Origin: Cryptomeria japonica
Taxonomy: Eukaryota > Streptophyta > Pinopsida > Cupressales > Cupressaceae
Direction: 5' to 3'
Length of the DNA: 64,000 nt
Assembly (NCBI RefSeq): GCF_030272615.1
Contig: NC_081413.1
Coordinates: 716,801,867-716,865,866 of the forward strand
Shown here one piece after another: positions 21,790 to 33,240 of the stretch. The translations under genes were made by a program, and so were the position numbers. How positions within the stretch are numbered: position 1 is the first letter of the stretch; the number at the start of each line of letters is the position of its first letter. The notes under the pieces are model-generated. The model ran no database searches and was not told where the DNA came from. It was given only the letters and a program-made list of their open reading frames with translations.

Positions 21790-24700
21790 AAACTACTATC
21801 CTGGAATGTCAGGGGCCTTAATGCCCCTGACAAGTGGTGTTTAATTAAGTGCCAGATTGACAAGACTAAGGGGGGTATTTGGGTATTATAGGAGACTAAA
21901 TGGAGACAGTTTGAGATTGAAAAAAAAATGAAATTATGGAAACAATGGAAAGGTCTTTTAAGGCAATCCGAGGGAGCCTCTGGTGGCATGGGAATAATCT
22001 AGAATCCTTTGAATGTTCAAATAACTCTCCTTGGTGAGCATTATCTGGTCACTAGTTTATGACAAACGTGAGCTATGGGCACTCCTGTCAAACAGATTCC
22101 AAAATATCACTATGGGTAGTTGTGTGTTTGTAGGTGACTTCAATGCTATCTTGGCAAGTAATGAAAAGAAAGGTGGTATTCAGAGGATTGGTATGGCTCA
22201 GAAAGAATTCTAGGATTTTCTTGATAAGAATCAGTTATTGGATGTTGCCTCGAAGAATGGTACCTTTACATGGACAAATAGGTGTATCGATTTCACTGAA
22301 ATTGCAGAACGTCTTGACCAGTTTCTGGTGGTTGGTGATTGGATAGCTCAAAATCTTATTCTTGAATCAACTATTCTACCCCTTATAGGTTCAGATCATT
22401 TCACTATTTGTCGTAATGTGTCTCTAGGACATTCTGAGGGCGGCCATCCTTTCCGATTTGAGGCGATGTGGCTTAGAGTGTCAGATCTACATGATTTGAT
22501 AGCAGCATGGTGGAATGAACTGGTTCTCAAAAATAACCCAAGGTTGTTCAAGCTAAATAAGAAACTCAAGTATATTAAGATCAAAATCAAAGAGTAGAAT
22601 TTGAGTCAGTTCCAAAACATCCATATGGAGAAACTCAGGGTTACGGCAGAACTAGAGGATCTTTCCAATTCTATCATTAAGTCAAGCATGAATGAAGTAC
22701 TCTTCCAAAGGGAAATCTCTCTCAAGTCTAAGCTAAATGAAATTCTCCGACGTGAAGAAATTCACTGGAGATAGAAATCCAGAGAACTTTGGCTCAAGGA
22801 TGGTGATAGAAATACCAAGTTCTTCCACAGATCAGCTAATGCCAATCGTAGCAGGTCCAAAATATCAAAGGTGGTAAAACCGGATGGTAGTATTTCCAGA
22901 GATTATGAGGATATTGCCTGAGAAGCAATAAGACATTTTGAATTTCTGATGAATGGCAATTGTCTGAATGATTAGGAAATAAGAAATAGAATTCTAGATG
23001 CAATCCCTCCTTTAATTACTGAAAGACACAATATAGAGCTCTTAAAACCTATTGACTTAGAAGAAATCAGGAAAGTTACCTTCCAGTTGAATCCTGATAA
23101 GACTCCAGGCCTTGATGGTTTTCCTGTGGCCTTCTTTCAGCATTTCTGGGATATTATTGCCCAGCATTTGCACCTGGCTGTAGAAGAATTCAGGAAAAAA
23201 ATGACTATGCTAGGAGCCATCAATCACACCTTTCTAGCCTTAGTACCGAAAAAGAAGAACCCTCAGCAAATGGGAGATTTTAGACCAATTTCTTTATGCA
23301 ACTCAGTTTACAAAATAGTAACAAAGATCATTGCTAATAGGCTGAAACCTCTTCTAAAAAAAATTATTTCAGATGAATAGAGTGGCTTTGCCCCTGGTCG
23401 CTCTATTGTTGAAGGCATCATCTCTACTCATGAAACCCTTCACACCACTAGGAAGACTAAATCTTCTTGTATGATATTAAAGTTGGATATCATGAAAGCC
23501 TATGATATGGTGGATAGGGAATTTCTTGTAGAAGTATTGAGGAAATTTGGCTTCTGTAATGAATGGATCACTTGGGTCAAGAATTGTCTATCAACCCCCA
23601 AATTCTCAGTTTTGGTTAACGGTTCATCTCATGGTTTCTTCCCTTCAACAAAAGGCATTCGCTAAGGGGACCCTATGTTTCCATTTCTATTTATAATTAT
23701 GGTTGAAGCTTTAGGTCAGATGATTAAATCTCTTCACCGTGATAGTCAATGGCTAGGTGTCAATGTGGCTATAGGAGTTGAACATTCAACCCACTTGCAA
23801 TTTGTTGATGATAGTATTCTTTTTGGAGCCTCTAAAAGAAGAGAGGCAAGGATAATAAATACATGCTTGAATGACTACTGCAAGGCTTCGGGGCAGAAAA
23901 TCAATTGGAACAAGTCAGAAGTTTTCTTTATCAACATGATGTCGAATATACAAGTTGTCCTATCAAGAATCCTTAATTTAAGAGTGGCAAACTTTCCAGG
24001 TAAATTCCTTGGGACTCCTCTTTTTAGTGGCCACAATAATACTTTCTATTGGACACATCTTATTGAGAAATGTAAAGCTAGGCTTGAAAATTGGAAAGGG
24101 AAGTGGTTAACATCTGCCGACAAGCTTATTATGATAAAATCAGTCCTCTCTGCCTTACTGGTTTTCTCCATGGCTTGCATGAAGCTGTCGGTTGCCATAG
24201 AAGATGAGTTAATCACCATAATGAGAAATTTCCTTTGGAATGGATCAAATGATAAAGGGAAGTTTCCACTTGTTGCCTAGGGAAAAATAAGCCAACCAAA
24301 AAATGTTGGAGGTGTTGGCATTCGAAAGATTTCTATTATGAATATGGCTATGGGTGCAAAATTGGTGTGGGAAGTTTGTAGAGGCGGTAATCAAAGATGG
24401 ACAAGAATCCTTAAACACAAATATCTGGACTCACTTGAGCCTAAAAGGATTCTCACTGTTACCAACCCTCCTAGGGGCTCGGCCATTTGGAATTTTATTC
24501 TCGAGTGCAGAGAGATCATTAGTGATCAGGTCACTTGGGATGTCAGAAATGGGAGGAATGCATCCTTCTGGTTGGATACTTGGAGTGGCAATGAAGCCTT
24601 GTGTCATAACCTTGTTCTTCAACCTATAATGAGAGAAACTTGTCGGCTTTCGGGTCACAAGGTCTGTGATTATGGTCATTCAATTAAGGAGAATGGTATG

Positions 24701-25932
24701 GACAAATGGGTGTGGAACTCTTTGGACCCATTGGTTTTAGCCCAAAATTAGAAAGACCTTCTTACCGATATTCTAAAGAATTGAATTATTCATCCATCCC
24801 TGGACGAGGACATCATTAGATAATGTGGCTCTTCTGATGGTAAGTATAAGGTATGTTTTGGCTATAAATTGAAAGAAGCTACAATAGATAAGAAGGATTG
24901 GCTGGTTAGGTTGTTCTGGCACAAACATCTTCTTCCTAAAGTAGGTTCATTTTCTTGGATGGATTTTCAGAGGAAAATCTTAAACAATGAAAGACTCCTT
25001 AAATTAGGTATTAATGGGCCTAGTAGATGTGTATTATGTCATAATCAAGAGGAAATAATTGATCACTTTTTGTTACACTGCAATTTCTCCAGCAACTGTT
25101 GGTGGCATTTTATGGGTAAGTTAAATCCAGTATGCCCTTTTCCAAAAGGGTTGGATGATTGGTTTCTACTATGGCCTAAATCAAAATGCAAGGCATTATT
25201 TAGGGACTTATTTGTTATCCTTCCCTCACTGATGATTTGGGGAATTTGGAAATAAAGGAATCGAAGAATTTTCTAGGATAAAGAGATGGGCCAGTTAGCC
25301 CTCTATGGGAAAATTGAGAACCACCTGGTTGAGCTCCTGAATGAAGCGACCAAGTCCAAATCACTGAAAAAGAATCTATACACTAACTTGGGTTGGAAGT
25401 TAAAGCTTGCATTCCCAAATTTGACCATCCCCTCGCTTTTCGGTAATGGTAATCCTAAGATATCGGTTAATCCAAGATTGAATGTTAAGTGGGAAGCCCC
25501 AAAACCAGGGTGGCATAAGATTAACTTCGATGGTGCCTTTGCAGGGAATCTGAGGTGTAGTGGTATTGGATGTTGTATTAGATATTCTGAAGGCACCTAT
25601 ATTAAGGAAAATTCTGAAGACAACGGTCTGGCCACTAACAATGAGGCTGAATTTCGAGCGGAATTAAGAGGTTTGCAATTGAGGGCTGAGTTGGGGATAA
25701 AAAGAATCCATTTGGAGGGTGATTCATTAAATGTTATCAATGTTGTCCATAATAACCATACCCCCAGTTGGCGTCTCAACCTATGGCTTCAACCTATGGT
25801 GGGTTTTCTTACCTTTGAAGATTTTTGGATCAGCCATATCTATAGAGAAGGCAATGTGGATGCAAACAGACTATCTAAGATGGCAATTGCAGACAGTGGT
25901 CTTGATCCGAGCATTCAGCTCAGGCATAGGTA
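21790..25932 (+). pseudogene. LINE ORF2: endonuclease, reverse transcriptase, zinc motif, RNase H
   Basis: It begins at the APE-type endonuclease motif LSWNVRGLN, and further endonuclease motifs GDFNAI and SDHF follow. One frameshift lies near 22045, after which a single frame runs to 25932 with about 13 stops. RT motifs are present: NPDKTPGLDGF, DFRPISLCN, LDIMKAYD, catalytic FVDD near 23813, and KFLG. A C-terminal zinc motif follows (CVLCHNQEEIIDHFLLHC). RNase H has NFDGAF, NEAEFRAE, EGDSLNVI and YREGNVDA, so the catalytic acids survive. These enzymes nick target DNA and copy the LINE RNA in place. Many stops are TAG where Trp (TGG) is expected, or TAA/TAG where Gln is expected. Confidence 0.94.
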
Positions 25933-26806
25933 AATCTTGATAATAGCAATTATTATGGTTTAATGTTACATTTATTTTGGCAGAGGAATGAACAGCTTTG
26001 ATTCCCCTAAGTTTGGTCGCTACCAGTTAGGAGTACAAACTGGGGGATGTACCCTTACCTGGGTACGGGTCTCCCTTTGATGGTGGTTTTTTTGGCTCCT
26101 ACCGGTAGGGGTATCAGTCCCGGCTACCCGGTCTTTACCGGTTGGCGTTGTCATTATTTACATAGGCCTCTTGCACCTTTCCCTCCAATCGGTAATTTGT
26201 ATGCTCCAATTTAGGATCTCTTCGGAGTTACTCCAGTACCTTTGTTGATGCTACCAAAATGATTGTCTAGAAATTTTTTGATAAGTGGTTACATTCAATT
26301 CTCTCTCCAGACACCCAGTTCAGATGGAGGCACATCTACATTTTGATTATGGTGATTATTATGGCTAAAGTGTTACATTTGATCTTGTTCTAAGAAGGGA
26401 TGTTTGTGCCCTCGATCGTATTGGCCCCTACCTATCGGTAGTTCTTACCAGGAGATGTATTCTTACTGGCCTCTTGACTATCCCCAACCGGTATATTTAT
26501 GTTTTCGGTAGTATGATCCCACCAAGGTCATTAACTCAAGCTCTGGTTTAGATGTTGTCAGAAGGTATCTAATTTGCATCATTAATTTTAGATATGGTAA
26601 AGTCAGACGGCAACTGACATCAAAGAGGTGATCAATTGCGTTTAAGGTGGCATGCTTAAGATTTACCTTGCTTGTGCGAAGGAATTTGGCTCGCTTAGCT
26701 AATCCCTCGAGCTCCTCAACCTTTATGAGCTGGTGAGATAAATAAAGGATGACCTGCCTATTTTTAACATATCAAACTCTTCCCATTTCTTACTCTTCTA
26801 CTTACA
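25933..26806 (+). other. LINE spacer between ORF2 and the third ORF
   Basis: Non-coding as far as I can see. It holds several short repeats around CTACCGGTAGG and CTACCAGTTAGG (about 26022-26440). Confidence 0.6.
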
Positions 26807-27565
26807 ATGGAAACACCAATTTTGTTGGAGGCAACATGCTGTCAGATGGCATTCCTAGGCAAAATCTCTGATAAGCACTTTCAATTGGTTCTCTCCTTGA
26901 ATCACCCTTTGATTTTGCACTGTGTTAAAAGAATTTTGGGGGAGGAATTCCTTAATGCATACCATAGATACAGAGCTAATGCAGACATCTCGACTTTCTT
27001 CCTAGCCATGTTGCTCTATATGGGGACTAGCAAGTAAAGGGTGAAGCTTCTCACCCAAATGGTGTTTGAGCATCGCTTTCTTGGGGAAATTGATGTAGTA
27101 TTGGATAAGTTTGATGGCAATCTTAGATTGCCCTTTCCCCAAAATTATTATATGTGTTTGGGAAATGGTGCTGAGGTATGGAAAATGGTGATCGTAAGCT
27201 CTCTTGAATTCAATGCCTTGGAAGCCTCCTGGCCTATTATTACCAGAAATATTGAGTTCCTTTGCAAGATTGTTGGTATACTGCCCAGCTTCATGGCTGC
27301 CTAGAGAAGCACCTATATCTAGGAGGAAGGGCTTTCGGGTAGAGAAGACCTTGGTATTACAGCCAATGATGACATAGTTGAAGGCAATTCTTGGGAGCTT
27401 GGCAATAGAGAAGAGTGGATTCCAGATGATGATCGTCACCCCTGGGAGAAAGCGGAATCATTGGCCCATGTAACTTGCGGGAATGATTGCTCGATAATTT
27501 TGGATTCAGTTGCTACTCCTGCTCCTAGTACTGAGCACCCAGACTCAAATACAGAAGAATCATGA
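26807..27565 (+). pseudogene. Third ORF in the LINE 3' region, unknown function
   Basis: One frame of 253 codons begins METPILLEATCC and ends at TGA 27563-27565. It is interrupted by TAA 27035 and TAG at 27302 and 27320, with no frameshift. It lies inside the LINE boundaries, about 870 bp after the RNase H stop. Residues about 1-165 look globular, with hydrophobic stretches and several cysteines. The last 80 residues are acidic and polar. I recognise no domain. It could be a captured gene fragment, a lineage-specific LINE protein, or a chance frame with few stops. Its base composition resembles ORF2 and not the surrounding AT-rich DNA, which favours past coding. Confidence 0.5.
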
Positions 27566-27836
27566 TATCCTTGTTCAATTTCATACATTGTTTAGGCCTT
27601 TGGTTCAACCGACATTTTTCTCCTTTGGTCATTTTCTCCTAGCTTTTTAGCATCTTGACCAGTGTGGCTCGCTTTTTTGAATTTACTGTTGGAGCAATGG
27701 TAGGGGGTTTTCTTATTGGTTATTTCCCCCTACTGCTCTTTCTGAACCAGTTATGTATTTTTCAAGTTTTGATTAATACAAGGGTGTTGCCCCTTTGCAA
27801 TTATTAATCTATTAAAAAAATGCATGTATACCCTAT

Positions 27837-30800
27837 TATAGCTTCTTTGCCCTTCTTTACAAGTTTTTAATTAAATAACTTACCCCAAAAAATTAACAAA
27901 CTTGCAAATGATGTCAATAATAATTTTATCATACAATTGGTGCTCAACTATGCTTTGTGTGTATTTCAACACTACTTGTATAAATACCCAATTTACAAGG
28001 AATATATTGACAAGGTTTGACAATAGACAACAATATTCTTTGACTCAAATTTAGATATGAAAACTAGGGTATTAATTATTGAACTCGAATTTAGATTACA
28101 ATACAACTTGGAAAAACTAAGATAAACATATTCTGAACTTGAAATGAAGTAATTTCTAACCTTTGTCAATTGATAAGATCGTTGATGTATATGTTGTAGA
28201 TAACAAGGGTAACACTTGAATTACACTAACTCAAGTGCCCTTCTTTGTTGCATAATATTGGCATATATCAACAAATATCCTTGGATTCCTTTCACAGTTT
28301 GAATAGTCACTATATGGTACTATTGCTTCTCACAAAAAACCAAAAACCACTATAACAACCAAGGAAAGTGTTTTAAACTTGCTCAAAGTTATAGTGGCTC
28401 ACTTCAACCAAGGTATTAAATGCTATCAATATGGGGTGACTAGATTCTAAAGACCCCAAAACCCAACCCAAGTGTTGTTACTTCTCCTTAAACTAGACAA
28501 CTAGGGTGAGTAATACCCTAGGATGAAGTGCTCCTACCCACTAGAATCCAAACTTAAATATTATTTGCATGCAAATCATAAAATATTTAATTTATTTCAG
28601 GTTCTTTCAAACAAATATGAAACTAGAGAGATATAACATCTCTTAGCACAAACTTCAAACATTCAACTCTTTTGTGAATCTTGTGTTAATCCAATTATAA
28701 TGGTATAATGGTTGAACTATTGTTCCAAATAAGTTATGTATGTATTGTCATGGCATGCCTATCATGACAGATTGAAAAGGAAATTTGAAAATGAATATTG
28801 GGTATATGACAAAATCATTAAAAAATATAGTCATATTTAGAGAGCAATACTTAGCATAGTGGCAGAGATAGTAATTTGGATTCACTAATTTTCATGACAA
28901 AGCCAAGAGGTTAAGAGGACAATCATCAACAAAGTATATGATGAGACGACTATCACAAAATAGGGACAATAAAAAGGTATTCACAATAACAAATCATACT
29001 AAGATAAAGGCCTAAAAAATGCAAAAGTCAATCTTATGAATAATTTGAATAGTCGGAGGTTTGATTGAAAAGGTTGCAAGGAAAGAGAGTAGGAAGCATG
29101 AACTTTGACAATAGCCTTAAAATTTATATGATATTGAAACTAGGTAAACAAAATTATTATTATGAACATAGGATCTAGTAATAACACTCTTTTGATAAGG
29201 TACAAAGAAAACACAATCGAAAGGACAATATGATAGGCCAATGACAAGGAAAAGAAAGATGTGATCAAGATAGGATGTTGTTTGAGAAATTCATACGAAG
29301 AAGTAGTCATGCACAATCATGAAATAATCATAAATATAGTTAGAAACTTTAGGGTTCATGATAGTTTTTATGCCTCCTATGAGTCATTCCTAACATGTGC
29401 AAAGGTATTCTATGGATATGTACACATGTGAACAGTAGTTTGGAGCTTTAATAACTCACATTGAAGTAATTTTGAAGGACTTTTTTGGTCATTTTGATTT
29501 TCATCTAACTCGAGACCTTTTCAACTCAAATTAAAGTATATAGCACATTCCCTATTACCATGGAAGAAGGTTGCAACAATCAAGGAGGGAATCGAGGTGA
29601 CTTTTTTAGTTGGTTGAGAGGATTTAGGGGATATTTTTTACATCAATTGAGGAAAAAGAAAACATCTAGGAGAAAATAGAGGTACTTCATCAATAGGGGG
29701 ACCAATGTTGAAGACTTTTCTTCATGAAGATGTCACTTTGGAGCACTTTTAGAGCCCTAAAAATAGCAACAAACAACTTGGACTTTCAAGAAGATTGACC
29801 CAACTAGCAATGTAATGAAATGTACTCCTTTTCTTTGCACACGTTCATTTAATGTAATCAGCTATTGTATTCTATAAAAGCAACTTTTAGGTTATTTTTC
29901 CAGTTGTTGCTTGTTGATCAATCCACTCTTGTAGCTTTAAATAGGGCTCTTTTTGACCTAATTATATAATGAATCTCAACTTTCATGCTTGTATATAATT
30001 TTAATGAACATGTTTTCAATAAAATTGGTTTTGAGAAGAATTTGGTTTTTTGCCTTCTCAAAACCAATTTTATTGTGTAGAAAGCATAGATTGATAAGTG
30101 TTTTTGTGAAATTATATGTGTTTCCTTTTTCATTTGTCCATTTTAGCATCTTTAGGAAGGATAAGGCATACTTTATTTGTAGGTTATATGATTATGTGAT
30201 TGGTACAAACAATAACTAGCAGTGAAAGTTTCATTTCCCTTCTTGAGTTGAGAGTATTTTCACCTTCCTATGAAACATTCATGCATGAGTATGCAATGAC
30301 TTTGAGTTGTGTTATTCTATAGTTGGATCATTTATTATATTTATATTCAAACAACAATAGTATAGGTCTTGAAATCACATTGATGCATCACTTGGTAGTC
30401 ATAGGTTTTATTCAAGCTTTCCTTTTCCATTTTCCTAATAAAGAAATAGTTTTAGGTGATAGTCCCAAAAGGAACCGACCTTCTTTGAAGGTTTAATTCT
30501 ATCTTCAAAGACCACACTCTAAGAGCTCATCCCATATTTGATTGAATGGTTGGAATGTGTTAAACAAGGGTGCACATTCTAGTGACAACACTAGCAACTA
30601 TGACGATGGGATTCACTATGAGGGAAGACTAAGACCATCTTATAAATTCTCATGTTAATTGTGTACCATGTCACGACTATCATCATCACCCACCATTTGT
30701 GTAACTGAATCAATATGAGTACTTTGATTTTTTTTTGGTATATAATCCTAAACCTCTAATTTTATTGTAGATTGCAAATGGTCATATGGAAGAGTGGACA

Positions 30801-30858
30801 ACAATGTGCATGTCACTTCATTTGCTAAAACAACAATGCCCAAAAGACTGAGGAGTTT
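27837..30858. other. Anonymous AT-rich intergenic stretch
   Basis: No gene can be supported. The only clear structure is a perfect inverted repeat at 30017-30075, listed separately. Faint resemblance to a copia integrase on the minus strand near 28870-29250 was too weak to call. Confidence 0.6.
30017..30075. repeat. Perfect 22-bp inverted repeat
   Basis: Arms 30017-30038 and 30054-30075 are exact reverse complements (22/22) separated by a 15-base T-rich loop. RNA from either strand could form a hairpin. No flanking duplication was recognised. Confidence 0.9.
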
Positions 30859-32218
30859 TTACACTAGAGAAGCATCATCAACTACACTGATTTGAAATGT
30901 GTCATTGAGATGCATGTCATCCACCAATAGCTCTTTGTTAAGTGGCCATATGTCAATCTTTGTGAATCGTGTTGTGATATTGGACATTGTTAATGCTTTT
31001 TGTAGTCTCCTCCCGATTTTGATGTTTGGTTACATGGCTATGCATGATGCTTATTTAGAATTGAAATATGTTTTGAAAGGTGAAAAAGAACCCACATCTA
31101 GTGGTTGTAGTTTAATGTCATGTGTGTGTGTCAACAATGTAAGCAAGTCAATACCCAACCTCCTTACTTTTTGGATGGTTGTGACTATGACATGGCTGTC
31201 ATGGCCATAAAAAACAACAACTGTATGTTAGTGGGTGATACCCCTTCTAGAATTGACCATTTTAAGTGGTGCAATAAATTCATAAATAATTCTTTTGTCA
31301 TCCAAGTGTTGTTGGGTTGCCTTGCAAGCACTTGATTTGCAAGCTACGATATAACTTTTAGGGTGATGTTTGCCCTTGAATAGTTAGAATCTTGGTTTGA
31401 TTTCCCCAATAATGTTAACACAATAAAGAATGGTTATCCATTCCCAATTATTAAGAATTATGAAGGCCACACTCTTACTTCCTCTTCTAGCCAACACCCA
31501 CATCACACCATTTCTACATGCTTGAATTCTAGTCTCATCATAGTTCCATAGCAACTAAGGATTGTATGGATTTGCATCATATGCCTTGGAAAATTTTTGG
31601 TAGAAGTTACATATAACATCACGTCTAAGGTTGAATACCCTATCATTGTTAAGGCCTTTAGCTATTCACAAACTTAGTTCAAAAAGCCACTTCTTTGAAC
31701 CAGTCCACCATGTCTTCCCAAGCAACTTGTTGTTGAAACAATGGGGTCTACTTTAATAAATCTAGGCTACTTTTGCTTTAAATTTTACTATCTCAAGGTC
31801 ATGACTAATTGAAACCATATATTTATACAATTCTATGACAAGTGTCTCTTCATCTTTATTCAACGTAGTTGGTGGACCTTTCTTGGAAGTTGATGTAATC
31901 TCACCTAACCAATTCGTGAGCATGTTTGTTGGACTTTTTTATTTTTTGCATCCACCCTTGTTGAAATATTGTTCTCTTCTACATCTTGAAGTGCCTTTGC
32001 CATGTCTAATGTTGACCAATTTCATGCTTTGATAGTTATTTTTTTCATATCTGGTGTTGTAGTAACCTATTGTACTATTGCAACAAGTGTTGGAGTCCTC
32101 TCAACAATAACAAGAGCTTCCTCATCTAGGGGGAATGTAACTCTTATTTATTTTCATGTCACCTTGTCGTGGCCCTTTTTCTAGCAGGTTGAGATCTAGT
32201 CTGAGCTCCATTTATCAT
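30859..32218 (-). pseudogene. Decayed pogo/jerky-type DDE transposase
   Basis: Reading leftwards from an ATG at 32218: an Arg/Lys-rich start (GAQTRSQPARKRATTR), a helix-turn-helix-like part (MAKALQDVEENNISTRV), a second DNA-binding part (KGPPTTLNKDEE to WW), then the catalytic core. The core has NYDETRIQACRNG, RRGSKSVAF, NNWEWITILYCVN, LFKGKH, GHDSHV, GIDLLTLLTHTHD, LQPLDV and IWPLNKELL. The order and motifs match pogo-like/CENP-B-related transposases of the Tc1-mariner group, which cut and paste DNA. The first catalytic Asp (YDE) remains, the second is Tyr (FYGHDSH for DGH), and the third (LQPLD) remains. Multiple stops and frame changes make it dead. Terminal inverted repeats were not found. 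Confidence 0.85.
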
Positions 32219-32479
32219 CTACAAACAATGAGCCACATGAGTTAAGTGTCAATAAAATGAACATAACTAAAGAGAAGATTGATAAATGATTCCTGGACAA
32301 AATATTAGTAAATGATGCTTGAAATTTTAGTCATTATGTTTACAGTGATTCTTGAACGTAATATTAAAAAACATTCCCTATTATTGTTTACATGTTTTTT
32401 CATAATTGTCTTGAATATTTTCAGTGTAACAAAGTTATATGAGTGTTCATAAACAATATGTAGCTTAAAATACCATAAC

Positions 32480-33240
32480 ATTCATTGAGGCATAACCAAT
32501 ATAACTTAAAACTCCGTAGACATACATTGAGAATAATTAATCTTGCTAGCGAATTGGGTAGAACATTACACAACATACAACATTTAAATTACACTTACAA
32601 CAAACTGGGTAGAACATTACATGACACCTACAACACTTAAATGACACTTACAAAAGTTATAACAAATTGGGTACAACAATTACATTGTATAGGGCAAATA
32701 GATAGTCGCGAGCATAAACATTATAACTTCAAAAACCATAGATATGTATTGAGGCTAAACAATATGACATAGAACCCCATAGACATGCATTGAGAAGCAT
32801 TAAATCTATAATCTTACTAGACTACTAGGTAGAACATTTTATAACACTTGCAACACTTAAATGACACTTATAAAATTGAAATGACACAACAAACTAGGTA
32901 GAACATTAAATGACACCATATCAAATGAGCAATCATGGAAAGAGGCTTTTGGCCAAGTATGGGACAATGTATAGAAATAATATTTAAAATATTATTAAAA
33001 CCCCATAGATATTACTTGAAAGAGAGTACCTTAAAATCTCATTAACAATATAAATTAGAACCCCATAGATATAATTTGAAACAATAGAACTTAGAACACC
33101 ATAGATATGCATAGAGAAGCATAAACCGCATACTTTACTTGCAACAAATTGGGTAGAACATTACATGAAATTTACAACAATTAATTATCACTTACAATGT
33201 TGAACTCCACTTATAAGACTTAGTGAACTGAGATCAACAA
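32480..33240. repeat. Array of degenerate repeats
   Basis: Five or more imperfect copies of a unit containing GGGTAGAACATTACATGACA occur at about 32558, 32607, 32828, 32893 and 33152. Most are followed by CAACACTTAAATGACACTTACAA-like sequence. Copies of AACCCCATAGACATGCATTGAGAAG-like sequence are interspersed. Unit spacing is irregular. It lies upstream of the DDE transposase. Function unknown. Confidence 0.75.

Larger units (their letters stand above)
19774..27818 (+). mobile_element. L1-type LINE with an extra third ORF
   Basis: The 8,045-bp element is flanked by AATGCATCTATACCCTAT (19756-19773) and AATGCATGTATACCCTAT (27819-27836), an 18-bp duplication with one mismatch, and ends in a short A run. 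It contains ORF1, an ORF2 with endonuclease, RT, zinc motif and RNase H, and a third frame in the 3' region. The 5' end appears complete, which is uncommon for LINE copies. All ORFs carry stops, so it is dead. Confidence 0.93.

Noticed and set aside
28870-29250. Possible minus-strand copia integrase remnant
   Set aside because: Only a YFVDDC-like word and a vague surrounding match were seen, with no ordered set of motifs.
30899-31335. Plus-strand frames of 103 and 71 codons
   Set aside because: They are antisense to the decayed DDE transposase, which explains the region better.
32480-33240. CRISPR-like array
   Set aside because: Repeats are degenerate and irregularly spaced, there are no uniform spacers, and the context is a plant genome.
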